A stretch of 35,510 nt of DNA from Oceanicola sp. S124 (lineage in GTDB: Bacteria; Pseudomonadota; Alphaproteobacteria; Rhodobacterales; Rhodobacteraceae). This document shows positions 1-10,739 of the stretch, piece after piece (position 1 is the first letter of the stretch; the number at the start of each line of letters is the position of its first letter). The notes under the pieces were generated by a model. That model did not search any database. It was not told where the DNA came from and was given only the letters and a program-made list of their open reading frames with translations. The stretch covers positions 1 to 35,510 of the forward strand of contig NZ_AFPM01000101.1 in assembly GCF_000220565.1 (NCBI RefSeq), written 5' to 3'. A program made the translations under genes and the position numbers.

Positions 1-389
1 GTGGCCAGCAGGCAGTCGATCACCCCGTCGCCCTGGGCATAGAGGCCGGCGCCGGTCTCGCCGGTGTCGATGTCGCGCAGGCATTGCAGCATGGTGCCGG
101 GATTGTACTGGTTCAGGATCCGGTTCGGGCGCCCGGGCGCCTCACCCTCGGGCGCGGAAAACCGGGCGGTCGGCACCCGCAGCCCCCGGGCCAGCAGCGC
201 GTCCTCGACGTTGCGGGCGAAACATGAGCCGATGGTGAAGACGCTGTCGCCGGGTCCGAGGCTGAACCCCGGCCGCACCTCGGGCATCAGCATCTGGCCG
301 GCATGGCGGGCATCCTTGCGGTCGGGGAATCGTCGCGCCGCGTTGCGCAGCGTCTGGCCGAAGGCGGCGAGCCCGTCGAGTTCCTGCAT
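1..389 (-). CDS. GSCFA-domain protein, 5' part only
   Basis: The gene starts at the ATG at 387-389 on the minus strand and runs off the left edge, leaving 129 codons. A good ribosome site (GGAGGGG) lies just before the ATG. Residues around 50-60 read FTIGSCFARNVE, the motif that names the GSCFA family (PF08885). It is followed by NRILNQYNPGTM, also typical of the family. GSCFA proteins are often found near polysaccharide or capsule genes and are thought to be SGNH-like hydrolases, but their reaction is poorly defined. No neighbour here indicates the substrate. It is divergent from the PCMT-like gene across about 200 bp. Family assignment is confident; function is not. Confidence 0.85.
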   Translation of the reverse strand, partial: MQELDGLAAFGQTLRNAARRFPDRKDARHAGQMLMPEVRPGFSLGPGDSVFTIGSCFARNVEDALLARGLRVPTARFSAPEGEAPGRPNRILNQYNPGTMLQCLRDIDTGETGAGLYAQGDGVIDCLLA

Positions 390-591
390 GTCCCCTCCGT
401 CACGGGAAACTGAGTTCAGGGGGGCACAGTGGCTGCAGAGCAGTTAAGATCCGTTGAACCAGAGGGCACTTTCCGGGCCAAATCGGGCCTGCCGGACGCA
501 ATCGGCGAATGCGCCCTATCGCAGCGTTGCCGCCCGCTGATCTCTGTGGCACAACACTCGCCAAGAGGATTCTGAACGAACGAGTTTAGTT

Positions 592-1245
592 ATGACCGAC
601 TATGCCGCCCGCCGCACGATGATGGTCGATGCGCAGGTTCGCCCCTCCGATGTCACGAAGTTCCCGATCATCGAGGCCATGCTGTCCGTCCCGCGCGAGC
701 TTTTCGTGCCGCAGGAACGCAAGGAGGCAGCCTACCTGGGCGAGAACATCTCTCTCGGTGGCCGCCGCGTGCTGCTCGAGCCGCGCACCTTCGCCAAGAT
801 GCTCGACGCGGTCGATGTGCAGCCCGAGGACCTGGTGCTGGATCTGGGGGCGGCGCAGGGCTACTCCTCTGCGGTGCTGGCGCGGATGGCCGCTGCCGTG
901 GTCGCGGTCGAGGAAGACGAGGATCTGGCCTCGGACAGCCAGCAGGTGCTGAGCGATCTCGGTGCCGACAATGTGATCCTGCACGACGCGAAACTCTCCG
1001 AGGGGGCGCCGGAACATGGCCCCTACGACGTGATACTTCTTGAAGGCGCGGTCGAGCACATGCCCGAGGCGATCACCGCGCAGCTCAAGGACGGTGGCCG
1101 GATCGTCGCGCTCTTTGCCGAGGGTCACCTTGGTGTCGTGCGCGTCGGCTACAAGATCGACGGGCATGTGAACTGGCGTTTCGCTTTCAATGCTGGTGCC
1201 CCGGTTCTGCCGGGCTTCGAACGGCACGCAGCCTTCACCCTCTAG
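592..1245 (+). CDS. Protein-L-isoaspartate O-methyltransferase-like protein
   Basis: A 217-residue SAM-dependent methyltransferase of the PCMT family (PF01135). Seen: PRELFVP at about 34-40, SAM motif [16 protein letters not shown] at about 82-96, an acidic motif after [10 protein letters not shown], and [15 protein letters not shown] followed by [12 protein letters not shown]. True PCMTs repair isoaspartyl residues in damaged proteins and carry a conserved T-I-S/T-x-P segment ahead of motif I. Here the matching stretch reads RRVLLEP, so the substrate-contacting Thr/Ser is missing and repair activity is uncertain. The tolC gene follows 72 bp downstream on the same strand, so the two may be co-transcribed. 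The start codon is supported by homology length; the ribosome site is weak. Confidence 0.85.
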   Translation: MTDYAARRTMMVDAQVRPSDVTKFPIIEAMLSVPRELFVPQERKEAAYLGENISLGGRRVLLEPRTFAKMLDAVDVQPEDLVLDLGAAQGYSSAVLARMAAAVVAVEEDEDLASDSQQVLSDLGADNVILHDAKLSEGAPEHGPYDVILLEGAVEHMPEAITAQLKDGGRIVALFAEGHLGVVRVGYKIDGHVNWRFAFNAGAPVLPGFERHAAFTL

Positions 1246-1317
1246 CCCCCTCGGGGCCGGGCGATGGCGCGGATAACAAGCTCGCCGGCGCAAGACCGGC
1301 AAAACGAGGATGACAGG

Positions 1318-2742
1318 ATGAACGACCACGGGACCAATCCCGCGCGCCGCGGTTTCGCAGGCAGGCTCAAGACCGCTCTGACGGGGGCAGCCTGTGCAGC
1401 CGCCCTGCTGGCCTCGGCCGGTGCCGCCGCCGCCGAGACCCTCGGAGAGGCCCTTGCGGATGCCTACCGCAACAGCGGCCTGCTAGAGCAGAACCGCCTG
1501 GTGCTGAAGGCCGCCGACGAGGATGCCGCCCAGGCCCTTGCCTCGCTGCGCCCGGTGCTGGCCTGGACGACCTCGGCCACCCACCAGTGGAGCGATACCA
1601 CCGGCGTAACCTCGAACAGCGCCTCGGCCGGCCTGTCGCTGTCCTATACGCTGTTCGACTTCGGCGTCGGCAAGCTGTCGGTCGATATCGCCAAGGAAAG
1701 CGTGCTGGTCACCCGCCAGCAGCTTCTGGCGATCGAGCAGCAGATCCTGCTGCGCGCCGTCAGCGCCTACATGGAAGTCCGCCGCGCGCTTGAAACCGTG
1801 CAGCTGCGCCGCGCCAACGTCCGCCTTCTGGGGCAAGAGCTTCAGGCCGCGCAGGACCGCTTCGACGTGGGCGAAGTGACCCGCACCGACGTGTCGCAGG
1901 CCGAGGCCGCCCTGGCCGCCGCCCGCAGCGGCCTGACCTCTGCCGAAGGCGCGCTGATCCAGGCGCAGCTCGAGTATGAGGCCGCTGTCGGCCACAAGCC
2001 CGGCAACCTCGCCCCGGCGGCGCGTCTGGGGTCCGTGCCCTCGACCGTGGCCGATGCGGTCAACATCGCCGTGCAGAACCATCCCAGCATGAACGTCGCC
2101 CGCCGCCAGGTCACCCTGGCCGAGCTGGCGGTGGCCCAGGCGGATGCGGCGATCAAGCCCTCGCTCGATCTTAACGTCGGCTATTCGCTGAACCGCGACC
2201 TGGATGCTTCGAGCAATGCGCGCGGAGGCTCTGTCGGCCTGTCGATGTCCGGCCCGATCTATTCCGGCGGCGCCGTTGCCTCGGCCCGCCGCCAGGCGGT
2301 GCTGAACCGTGACGCCCAGCTTGCCAACCTGCATGTCGTGACCTCGGACGTGCGGCTGTCGGTCGGCAATGCCTTCTCGGCGGTGCAGATCGCCCGGGCC
2401 GCCTCGGCCTCGGGGGCCGAACAGGTGCGCGCCGCCGAAGTGGCCTTCGAGGGCGTCCGCGAAGAGGCCAGCCTGGGCTCCCGGACCACGCTGGACGTGC
2501 TGACCCAGGAACAGGACCTGCTGGATGCCCGCGTCTCCTACCTGTCGTCCCAGGTCGACGAGGTGCTGGCGCGCTACTCGCTGCTGTCCACCATGGGTCT
2601 GCTGACCGCGCAGAGCCTCGGCCTGGCCGTCGAGATCTACGACCCCGCAGCCTACTACAACATGGTCAAGGATGCCCCCGCCGGCATCTCGGCCCAGGGC
2701 CGCAAGCTGGACACCGTCCTGCGCGCCATCGGCAAAGAGTGA
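1318..2742 (+). CDS. tolC: TolC-family outer membrane efflux/secretion channel
   Basis: A 474-residue outer-membrane factor. I prefer the ATG at 1318 over an in-frame ATG at 1264 because GAGGA lies 8-10 bases before it and the protein then opens with a normal signal peptide: basic LKTALTGAA, a hydrophobic Ala/Leu run, and a cut site near AAAAE. The mature part has two long helical repeats of the OEP type (PF02321), rich in Ala/Gln/Glu heptads, with VGEVTRTDVSQAEAALA in the first repeat and LGSRTTLDVLTQEQDLL in the second. Such trimers form a channel across the outer membrane for RND pumps or type I secretion. No inner-membrane partner is encoded alongside, so the substrate is unknown. The neighbours are a PCMT-like gene upstream and a PopZ-like gene downstream. 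Confidence 0.9.
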   Translation: MNDHGTNPARRGFAGRLKTALTGAACAAALLASAGAAAAETLGEALADAYRNSGLLEQNRLVLKAADEDAAQALASLRPVLAWTTSATHQWSDTTGVTSNSASAGLSLSYTLFDFGVGKLSVDIAKESVLVTRQQLLAIEQQILLRAVSAYMEVRRALETVQLRRANVRLLGQELQAAQDRFDVGEVTRTDVSQAEAALAAARSGLTSAEGALIQAQLEYEAAVGHKPGNLAPAARLGSVPSTVADAVNIAVQNHPSMNVARRQVTLAELAVAQADAAIKPSLDLNVGYSLNRDLDASSNARGGSVGLSMSGPIYSGGAVASARRQAVLNRDAQLANLHVVTSDVRLSVGNAFSAVQIARAASASGAEQVRAAEVAFEGVREEASLGSRTTLDVLTQEQDLLDARVSYLSSQVDEVLARYSLLSTMGLLTAQSLGLAVEIYDPAAYYNMVKDAPAGISAQGRKLDTVLRAIGKE

Positions 2743-2767
2743 AACTCGGCCTATCCATTGGCAAGAC

Positions 2768-2796
2768 CCCCGCTCCAAGATAGTCTTGGGGCGGGG
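2768..2796 (+). terminator. Strong intercistronic hairpin between tolC and the PopZ-like gene
   Basis: Two 13-base arms (2768-2780 and 2784-2796) pair along their whole length with a single G-T wobble around a three-base loop. No T-run follows, so this is not a textbook intrinsic terminator. It ends only 17 bases before the next start codon. It could be a 3' stabilising structure for the tolC message, a partial terminator, or a fold that limits translation of the next gene. Confidence 0.55.
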
Positions 2797-2813
2797 CATA
2801 ACGGTATGAGCAG

Positions 2814-4253
2814 ATGAGTGATCCTGTAACCAACGTCCAGATTGAGGATGTGCTGGCGTCGATTCGACGGCTGGTCTCCGAAGAGGTGCGCGCCCAGACG
2901 CAGGGAGACCCCGCGAGCGCAGCGCGTCAGAGCCCGTTCCGGCAGGGGGCTGCCGCGCCCGGTCAGGCTGCCACCGAGCCGGCCCGCGAACCCGCACCGA
3001 AAGCCGAAAAGCTGATCCTGTCGCCGCATCTGCGCGTGGCGACGGTCGATGGCGCGGCGGAAGAGCCGGACGAAGCGCCGCTGCGCTACAGCGCCGAGGA
3101 CTTCGCCCCCGATGTGCCCGAAGCCGTTGAAGACGAAGCCTTCGTTGCGCGCGATGACGAAGAGATCGCGCCCTTCACCGAGGTCCCCGAGGAGGAGCAG
3201 GCCGCCTTCGCGGAAAGCGCCGAGGTGTTCCACGGCTTTGGCAGCCAGCCTGCCGAGGTCGCGGAAGAGGCGGCGGAACGCGACTTCGACGAGGTTCTTC
3301 GGGCGCTCGAATTCGGCGCAGAGGGCGATCCGGCAGACGACGACTTTGCGGCCTACGGCGATGGCGCGGCAGAGGCCCTAGAATCCGCCCGCCATTCCGA
3401 GGCGACCCGCGACGAGGTCGACGAGGTCGAGGGCGACGAAGCCGGATTCGACGATCTGGATGCCGTGCTCAGCACGCTGGAGTTCGATCCCGAACCGCAG
3501 GGCTCCTATCGGGCGCGGGCCGCGCGTGCCGAAATCGAGGATGCCGAGATCCTGGAAGAGGGTGAAACCTGGACGGGATTGGACCGCCTCTTCGGCAAGA
3601 CCGGCGCAGAAATCGACGCCGCCGCCGCGCTGCAGGATGAGGACGCCACGTCCGTGGGGCCGCAGGATCAGGCCGATCTGCTCGAGACCTCGTCCGAGGA
3701 TGAGGATGCGGCGATGATCAGCCCTCTTGCGGAAGACGCCGAGGTGGCGCCGACGGCATGGGACGCGGAGACTGTCGCGACCGAGGCCGAGCAAGGCGTC
3801 CGGGTCGAAGCAGACCTTTCCGAGGATAGCCTGTCCGATACCGGCTTTGCCGACAGTGATCCTGCGGATGCCGAAATCGAAGCCGCCGCGGATCCCGAAG
3901 CGCTTCTCGACGAGGGCGGCGCGGTCGATCCCTTCGGGGCCGGTCTGGCCGCGGGCGATGCCCCCGATCTGCCGGAGGCCGACGGGGGGCTTCTGGCCGG
4001 GTTGGCATCGGAAGAGACCCAGATGGACACTGCCCTGCGCGGGGATGAGGCGCAGGCGCCCGGGGAGCAGGCCGGAAAGGCCGACGATCCGGCGGAGGGC
4101 CTCTCGCTGGATGAACAGATCCTGCGCGACATGGTCTCCGAGATCGTCCGCCAGGAGCTTCAGGGCGCCCTGGGCGAGCGGATCACCCGCAATGTCCGCA
4201 AGCTGGTCCGTCGCGAGATCCAGCGCGCCCTGCAGAGCCAGGACTACATCTGA
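2814..4253 (+). CDS. PopZ-like acidic protein (DUF2497/PopZ family)
   Basis: A 479-residue protein with conserved ends and a very acidic middle. Residues 8-26 read [19 protein letters not shown], resembling the N-terminal PopZ helix, whose core is EEILASIRRII. Residues from about 430 to the end form a helical, Arg-rich segment with [13 protein letters not shown] and [13 protein letters not shown], as in the PopZ oligomerisation region. Between them lie some 370 residues rich in Glu, Asp and Ala with no visible fold. PopZ builds polar scaffolds in Alphaproteobacteria and tethers the chromosome origin. In many relatives this gene lies between tolC and valS; valS is absent here and cobQ faces it instead. 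Scaffold function is inferred. Confidence 0.7.
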   Translation: MSDPVTNVQIEDVLASIRRLVSEEVRAQTQGDPASAARQSPFRQGAAAPGQAATEPAREPAPKAEKLILSPHLRVATVDGAAEEPDEAPLRYSAEDFAPDVPEAVEDEAFVARDDEEIAPFTEVPEEEQAAFAESAEVFHGFGSQPAEVAEEAAERDFDEVLRALEFGAEGDPADDDFAAYGDGAAEALESARHSEATRDEVDEVEGDEAGFDDLDAVLSTLEFDPEPQGSYRARAARAEIEDAEILEEGETWTGLDRLFGKTGAEIDAAAALQDEDATSVGPQDQADLLETSSEDEDAAMISPLAEDAEVAPTAWDAETVATEAEQGVRVEADLSEDSLSDTGFADSDPADAEIEAAADPEALLDEGGAVDPFGAGLAAGDAPDLPEADGGLLAGLASEETQMDTALRGDEAQAPGEQAGKADDPAEGLSLDEQILRDMVSEIVRQELQGALGERITRNVRKLVRREIQRALQSQDYI

Positions 4254-5719
4254 TCCCCTGCCGGGACCTCTTCGCTGAGGTCCCAGAGCAGGTCGAGGTC
4301 CAGATGGGCCTCCATGTGCTGTGCCAGCGTGTCCAGCGTGGCCTCGACCTGGGTTTCGTAGCCCGCGCTCGAGGCCGCGCCCAGTTCGGCCAGATAGGCG
4401 GCGCGGAAGGCATCCGAGGCAAAGAGCCCGTGCAGGTAGCAGCCCCGCACCCGCCCGTTCGCCGACGCCGCGCCCTCGGGGCGGCCGTCGAGGGTCAGCC
4501 AGGCCCGGGCGCGGTCCGGGCCCTCGGTCCAGCCGAGATGGATCTCGTAGCCGCTGAGCGCGGCGCCGCTGGCCGGATGCACCGCCTGGCCCAGACTTAG
4601 ACGCTTTTCCCGTGTCAGCTCGGTGCTGACATCGAGATGCCCCAGCCCGGGCTGCTGACCCTGCCGGCCCTCGATACCCTCGGGATCGGCAATCATGCGG
4701 CCCAGCATCTGGTAGCCGCCGCAAAGTCCCAGCACATGACCGCCGCGCCGGATATGGGCCGCCAGATCGATATCCCAGCCCTGGACGCGGAAGGCCTCGA
4801 GGTCGGCAAGGGTGGACTTCGAGCCGGGCAGCAGTACCAGCGTCGCATCGCCGGGCAGGGCGCGGCCCGGGGGGATGATCTCGACCGTGACGCCCGGCTC
4901 GGCGGTCAGCGGGTCGAGGTCGTCGAAGTTCGAGATGCGGGGCAGGCGGGGCACGACGATCTTCACGCCGCCGTTGCGCGACGGGCCGGCGCGGTCGAGG
5001 TCCATGATATCCTCGGCCGGCAGTTTCCAGGCCTCGGCGAACCAGGGCAGGGTACCGAGACCGGGCCAGCCGCTCAGCGTGGCGATCTGGGCGAAGCCCT
5101 CGTCGAAGAGGCTGGGATCGCCGCGGAACTTGTTGACCAGGAAGGCCTTGATCCGCGCCCGATCCTCGGGCGGCAGCACGGCGGCGGTGCCGATGATCTG
5201 GGCGATGACGCCGCCCCGGTCGATGTCGCCGGCCAGCACCACGGGCACCCCGGCGGCCTCGGCAAAACCCATGTTGGCGATATCGCCCCGGCGCAGGTTG
5301 ATCTCGGCGGGGCTGCCGGCCCCCTCGACGATCACCAGGTCGGCCTCACGGGCCAGCCGGTGGAAGCTGTCCATCACCGGCGCCAGAAGCCGGGGCTTCA
5401 GCGTCGCATACTCCCGCGCCCGGGCGGTGGCATAGCGCTGCCCCTGCACGATGACCTGCGCGCCGGTGTCGGTCTCGGGTTTCAGCAGCACCGGGTTCAT
5501 GTGGACCGAGGCCGGCAGGCCGCAGGCCAGCGCCTGCAGCGCCTGGGCGCGGCCGATCTCTCCGCCGTCCTCGGTAACGGCAGCGTTGTTCGACATGTTC
5601 TGTGGCTTGAAAGGCGCGACGCGCAGCCCGCGTCTGCGGAAGGCCCGTGCGAGGCCGGCGACCAGCAACGACTTGCCAACGTTCGAGCCGGTGCCCTGGA
5701 TCATGATCGCCCGTGCCAT
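4244..5719 (-). CDS. cobQ: Cobyric acid synthase (adenosylcobyrate synthase, glutamine-hydrolysing)
   Basis: A 491-residue enzyme that amidates four carboxylates of adenosylcobyrinate a,c-diamide with glutamine and ATP in the B12 pathway. The N-terminal P-loop-like domain has [20 protein letters not shown] at residues 8-27, followed by the classic [11 protein letters not shown]. The C-terminal class I glutamine amidotransferase domain has the nucleophile Cys333 in [11 protein letters not shown] and the catalytic His430 in GCYLHGLF. Length is normal for CobQ. It is the only B12 gene in the window, and no cobalamin riboswitch was seen in the 71 bases upstream. Its last 10 bases overlap the 3' end of the convergent PopZ-like gene. 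The start at 5719 gives the standard [12 protein letters not shown] opening. Confidence 0.97.
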   Translation of the reverse strand: MARAIMIQGTGSNVGKSLLVAGLARAFRRRGLRVAPFKPQNMSNNAAVTEDGGEIGRAQALQALACGLPASVHMNPVLLKPETDTGAQVIVQGQRYATARAREYATLKPRLLAPVMDSFHRLAREADLVIVEGAGSPAEINLRRGDIANMGFAEAAGVPVVLAGDIDRGGVIAQIIGTAAVLPPEDRARIKAFLVNKFRGDPSLFDEGFAQIATLSGWPGLGTLPWFAEAWKLPAEDIMDLDRAGPSRNGGVKIVVPRLPRISNFDDLDPLTAEPGVTVEIIPPGRALPGDATLVLLPGSKSTLADLEAFRVQGWDIDLAAHIRRGGHVLGLCGGYQMLGRMIADPEGIEGRQGQQPGLGHLDVSTELTREKRLSLGQAVHPASGAALSGYEIHLGWTEGPDRARAWLTLDGRPEGAASANGRVRGCYLHGLFASDAFRAAYLAELGAASSAGYETQVEATLDTLAQHMEAHLDLDLLWDLSEEVPAGDQM

Positions 5720-5734
5720 GGCATACCCCCAACG

Positions 5735-5761
5735 AAAACGCGCCCTGCGTGGGCGCGTTTT
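5735..5761. terminator. Perfect 11-bp-stem terminator between the DUF6280-like gene and cobQ
   Basis: Arms 5735-5745 (AAAACGCGCCC) and 5751-5761 are exact reverse complements around a five-base loop. A-T ends give T-runs in both directions, so it can act either way. It lies downstream of the small minus-strand gene and just upstream of cobQ, so it should separate their transcription. A second short inverted repeat (CGCTGA/TCAGCG, 5764-5780, T-rich loop) adjoins it. Confidence 0.75.
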
Positions 5762-5790
5762 TACGCTGATTTTTTCAGCGAATCAATGGA

Positions 5791-6111
5791 TTAGGCAGCT
5801 TCTGCCTGCTCCGCGGCATGGCGACGTTCGCTTTCCTCACGCGACAGGGCGACCGAGGTGCGGATACCCTTGGAAACGAACTCCATCAGGCCACCGACGA
5901 CCCGTTCGCTGGGGTCGATGCCGGCGCAGGACAGCACTTCGCGGCCATCGCGCGAACGCGCCCAGCGGGCGATCTGCTCGGGGCCGTTGCCGTACTTCTT
6001 GTCGTCGGCGATGGCATCGTCGAGCGCGGCAAGCACCACGGCAGCGAAAAGCTTCCGTGCGCGGTTGCCCTGTTCGTTATTGAAGGCGGTGCCATCAACG
6101 AAATCTTTCAT
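5791..6111 (-). CDS. Small conserved Rhodobacterales protein (DUF6280-like)
   Basis: A 106-residue soluble protein without signal peptide or membrane segment. It opens [20 protein letters not shown], continues with an Ala/Leu helix, and holds [20 protein letters not shown], one Cys in LSCAGIDP, and a charged C-terminal helix rich in Glu, Arg and Ala. I recall this sequence type as a small conserved protein of Rhodobacterales annotated DUF6280; that name is from memory and not checked. Function is unknown. It is divergent from efp, with a 223-bp shared upstream region, and is followed by a strong terminator, so it is probably monocistronic. AAGGACGG before the ATG serves as ribosome site. Coding character is clear; only the family label is tentative. 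Confidence 0.8.
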   Translation of the reverse strand: MKDFVDGTAFNNEQGNRARKLFAAVVLAALDDAIADDKKYGNGPEQIARWARSRDGREVLSCAGIDPSERVVGGLMEFVSKGIRTSVALSREESERRHAAEQAEAA

Positions 6112-6266
6112 GATCCGTCCTTGCTTATTGCTCTTGTGTTTCGGGCGTGCCGCCCCTTATGACGAAAAAGAGACGATTCGGATAGCGCAATCGCGCATCC
6201 CTGTCATGCTGCCTGTGCATGGCTGCGACTCCTCTTTCCCGCCCCCTCCGGTGCTCTGCCGAAAGC

Positions 6267-6295
6267 TTGTCACGGGCACGAGGGCCATATATAGG
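6267..6295 (+). promoter_or_regulatory. Candidate sigma-70-type promoter of efp
   Basis: TTGTCA at 6267-6272 and TATAGG at 6290-6295 (inside TATATAGG) are separated by 17 bases and lie about 40 bases before the efp start. The local AT-rich patch stands out in this GC-rich DNA. Confidence 0.6.
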
Positions 6296-6334
6296 CTGCG
6301 TCTGAATTGGATCAACCAGCACAGGCTATCCCCG

Positions 6335-6898
6335 ATGCCCAAGATCAACGGTAACGAAATCCGCCCCGGCTACGTGCTGGAACATAACGACGGTCTCTGG
6401 GCCGCGGTGAAGGTCGATCACGTCAAGCCCGGCAAGGGCGGCGCCTTTGCCCAGGTCGAGATGAAGAACCTCCGCAACGGTTCGAAGCTGAACGAACGCT
6501 TCCGCAGCGCCGACAAGGTCGAACGCGTCCGTCTGGAACAGAAGGACATGCAGTTCCTCTACGAGACCGACGGCATGCTGTCGTTCATGGATGTCGAGAC
6601 CTTCGACCAGGTCGAGTTGCCCGCAGACCTGCTGGGCGATCGCCGTCCTTTCCTGCAAGACGGCATGACCATCGTGGTCGAATTCTACGAGGCCGAGGCG
6701 CTGAACGCGACCGTGCCCCAGAAGGTGACCTGCAAGATCGTCGAGACCGAGCCGGTGGTGAAGGGTCAGACCGCGGCGAACTCGTTCAAGCCGGCGATTC
6801 TGGACAATGGCGTCAAGGTCATGGTGCCGCCCTTCGTCGGTCAGGACGAGGATATCGTCGTCAACACCGAGACCATGGAATACTCCGAGCGCGCCTGA
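6335..6898 (+). CDS. efp: Elongation factor P
   Basis: A 187-residue translation factor that binds the ribosome beside the P site and relieves stalling at consecutive prolines. It has the usual three beta-barrel domains: the KOW-like N-terminal domain with [11 protein letters not shown], the central OB domain around [18 protein letters not shown], and the C-terminal OB domain ending [20 protein letters not shown]. The tip residue that is modified in many bacteria is Lys34 here, as in E. coli, so beta-lysylation by an EpmA-type enzyme is possible, though no modifying enzyme lies nearby. An in-frame extension reaching back to 5858 is not a real start: the family start is at 6335. Transcribed alone from its own promoter and ended by the hairpin at 6941. 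Confidence 0.97.
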   Translation: MPKINGNEIRPGYVLEHNDGLWAAVKVDHVKPGKGGAFAQVEMKNLRNGSKLNERFRSADKVERVRLEQKDMQFLYETDGMLSFMDVETFDQVELPADLLGDRRPFLQDGMTIVVEFYEAEALNATVPQKVTCKIVETEPVVKGQTAANSFKPAILDNGVKVMVPPFVGQDEDIVVNTETMEYSERA

Positions 6899-6940
6899 GC
6901 CGCACCAGAGGGATCCCGCCCGAAGCGGGAGCAAGATCAG

Positions 6941-6968
6941 GGGCCGTGCCGCCAGGCGCGGCCCTTTT
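6941..6968 (+). terminator. Intrinsic terminator of efp
   Basis: Ten-base arms 6941-6950 and 6955-6964 pair with one G-T wobble, a four-base loop and a following TTTT (6965-6968). A smaller hairpin (TCCCGC/GCGGGA) sits just before it at about 6914-6930. Confidence 0.75.
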
Positions 6969-7280
6969 GCCGTCCCGAGGGGCCGCGGGGGATTCGCGCC
7001 AGCGCCCGCCCGGAGAAGGCGGGTTGCCGGGCGAGGGCAGTCGTTTTCATGCCTATGATCGGGCTGCATGACTGAGTTGGGCAGCCACCCCGTCGGGACA
7101 GGCTGTGCGACGCGCGGGTCGCGGCGGTCCGGATGGCCTGCTTTCCCGTCAGTTTGCCCCGGTGGCAACTTCGGGACAGAGGGCTTTGGAGGTCCTGCAT
7201 AAAATTCAGGCAACGGACTGTTGCCGAAAGGTGACGCCCGGGGCGGTGCGGATGACCGGTCGAGGGGCGCCCGCGGTGGC
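6969..7280. other. Gene-free convergent stretch between efp and ygfZ
   Basis: About 310 bases downstream of both genes. Open frames here have no recognisable domain or convincing ribosome site. A slightly AT-rich patch lies near 7195-7225. Nothing identifiable was seen. Confidence 0.5.
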
Positions 7281-8033
7281 TCAGGCCCCGGGGGCGGGCA
7301 GGGGGGATAGGCGGGCCTCTCCGGCGGTCATCTCGTCGGACGCGCGGTCGAAGCGCAGGTAGGCGATGCCGCGACCATCGGCCTGGGTATAGAGCGTGCC
7401 GGCCGCCTTGCCGTCTGCCTCGATGGCGGTGCCGACCGGGGCACTGCCTTCGACCGAGACCAAGGCCAGGCCCTTGCGCAGCTCGGTCTTGTGCTTCATC
7501 CGCGCCGTGACCTCCTGGCCGACGTAGCAGCCCTTGCGGAAGTCGACGCCGTGCAGGCGTTCGAACCCGGCTTCCAGGATGAAGGTGTCCGGGGTCAGCT
7601 CGATCCCGGTTTCGGGGATGCAATGGGCGGTGCGGATCGCGTCCCAGTCGCTGCCGTCGTCACCCGCCTCTGCGCCGTAGAGACGCCAGCCGAGCGCCGG
7701 GTGGCGCGGGTCTGCGACCGCACCTTCGGGGGCAGGTCCGGTGCCGCGGCGCAGGTGCAGCCCGCTGTCGGTGATCGTCACCGCCGAGCGCAGCTTGTAC
7801 ATGGTCAGCCGCTGCGCCAGCCCGTCCGCGAGACTGTCCGAGACATCCAGCAGCACGTCGTCGCCATCGGCCACCAGCAGGAAGTCGGCAAGGTACTTGC
7901 CCTGCGGGGTCAGCAGCGCGGCATAGACCGGCCCCTCGGAGAGACGGCGCACGTCATTGGTGACGAGGTTCTGAAGGAACTCTGCGGTATCGGCGCCGGA
8001 AAGGCGCAGGATCCTGCGGTGGCTTTCGCTCAT
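7281..8033 (-). CDS. ygfZ: YgfZ/GcvT-like folate-binding protein
   Basis: A 250-residue member of the YgfZ branch of the GcvT fold, which supports maturation or repair of certain iron-sulfur proteins in a folate-dependent way. The diagnostic motif KGCYVGQE is at residues 167-174, with the single essential-type Cys at 169. The N-terminal half has FLQNLVTNDV and LTPQGKYLADFLL, also typical of the family. The length is somewhat short compared with E. coli YgfZ (about 325) but normal for alphaproteobacterial forms. It is transcribed divergently from the GT-like gene; a TATAAG box lies about 30 bases before its start on the minus strand. No iron-sulfur assembly gene is adjacent. Confidence 0.92.
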   Translation of the reverse strand: MSESHRRILRLSGADTAEFLQNLVTNDVRRLSEGPVYAALLTPQGKYLADFLLVADGDDVLLDVSDSLADGLAQRLTMYKLRSAVTITDSGLHLRRGTGPAPEGAVADPRHPALGWRLYGAEAGDDGSDWDAIRTAHCIPETGIELTPDTFILEAGFERLHGVDFRKGCYVGQEVTARMKHKTELRKGLALVSVEGSAPVGTAIEADGKAAGTLYTQADGRGIAYLRFDRASDEMTAGEARLSPLPAPGA

Positions 8034-8126
8034 CTGGGACTCCCGGATCTTGGTTGTCTCCCTTATAGCTGCCCCCGCGCCGGGGCGACAGGGGCCCCGA
8101 CGTCAGTGCAGAAAGGAGGGCGCGCC

Positions 8127-8588
8127 ATGGCGGCAGCAGTATCGGTGATCGTGACGACGCGGAACGCGCAGGAAGACCTGCCGCGGCTGATGCCGGTGCT
8201 CTTCGAGGCGGTGCAGGAGGATCTGCTGCGCGAGCTGATCTTCGCCGACCTCGGCTCGACTGACGAGACGGCGGCGATCGCCGAGGCGACAGGGGCCGAG
8301 CTGGTCGCGGCGGGCACCGATCCGCGCGCTGCCGGGGCGGCCCTGGCGCGGGGCGACTGGCTGCTGTTCCTCGATCAGCGCGACCTTCCGCAGGCGGGAT
8401 GGACCCGTGCCGTGGCCGATCACCTGCCGCGCGGCGGAGCGGCGGTCTTCCGGCTGGGATGGGCCTGCGATCTGATGGCGCGCTTCGGGATGCCGCGGGG
8501 CCGGGCGCTGCTGGTGCCGGCCCGTGACTTCCGGGCCGGCCGGATCGGCCGTGCCCGCCTGTTGCAGGCCCGGTGCCGGCGCGGCTGA
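8127..8588 (+). CDS. Short degenerate GT2-like glycosyltransferase
   Basis: A 153-residue protein with a strong ribosome site (GAAAGGAGG) seven bases before the ATG at 8127. The first half follows the GT-A Rossmann pattern of family 2: VSVIVTTRNAQEDLPRLM, then ELIFADLGSTDETAAIAEATGAELV and ARGDWLLFLDQRDLP. In active relatives the last stretch usually reads like LFLHADT, giving the metal-binding Asp. Here it is LFLDQRDLP and no clear DxD is present. The protein is much shorter than a normal GT2 (over 220 residues) and ends with a basic tail. It may be a non-catalytic or reduced GT2 domain. It converges on the ABC exporter gene with a six-base gap. Confidence 0.75.
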   Translation: MAAAVSVIVTTRNAQEDLPRLMPVLFEAVQEDLLRELIFADLGSTDETAAIAEATGAELVAAGTDPRAAGAALARGDWLLFLDQRDLPQAGWTRAVADHLPRGGAAVFRLGWACDLMARFGMPRGRALLVPARDFRAGRIGRARLLQARCRRG

Positions 8589-8594
8589 GGGGCC

Positions 8595-10735
<2,141 letters not shown>

Positions 10736-10739
<4 letters not shown>

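Noticed and set aside
2743..2813. The tolC-popZ hairpin as an ordinary rho-independent terminator
   Set aside because: There is no T-run after the stem, so it is reported as a structure of unknown role.
5720..5790. Cobalamin riboswitch upstream of cobQ
   Set aside because: The space is only 71 bases, is filled by a terminator and lacks the B12-box sequence.
4637..5794. A 385-codon plus-strand open frame antisense to cobQ
   Set aside because: Shadow of cobQ codon bias; no recognisable motif.
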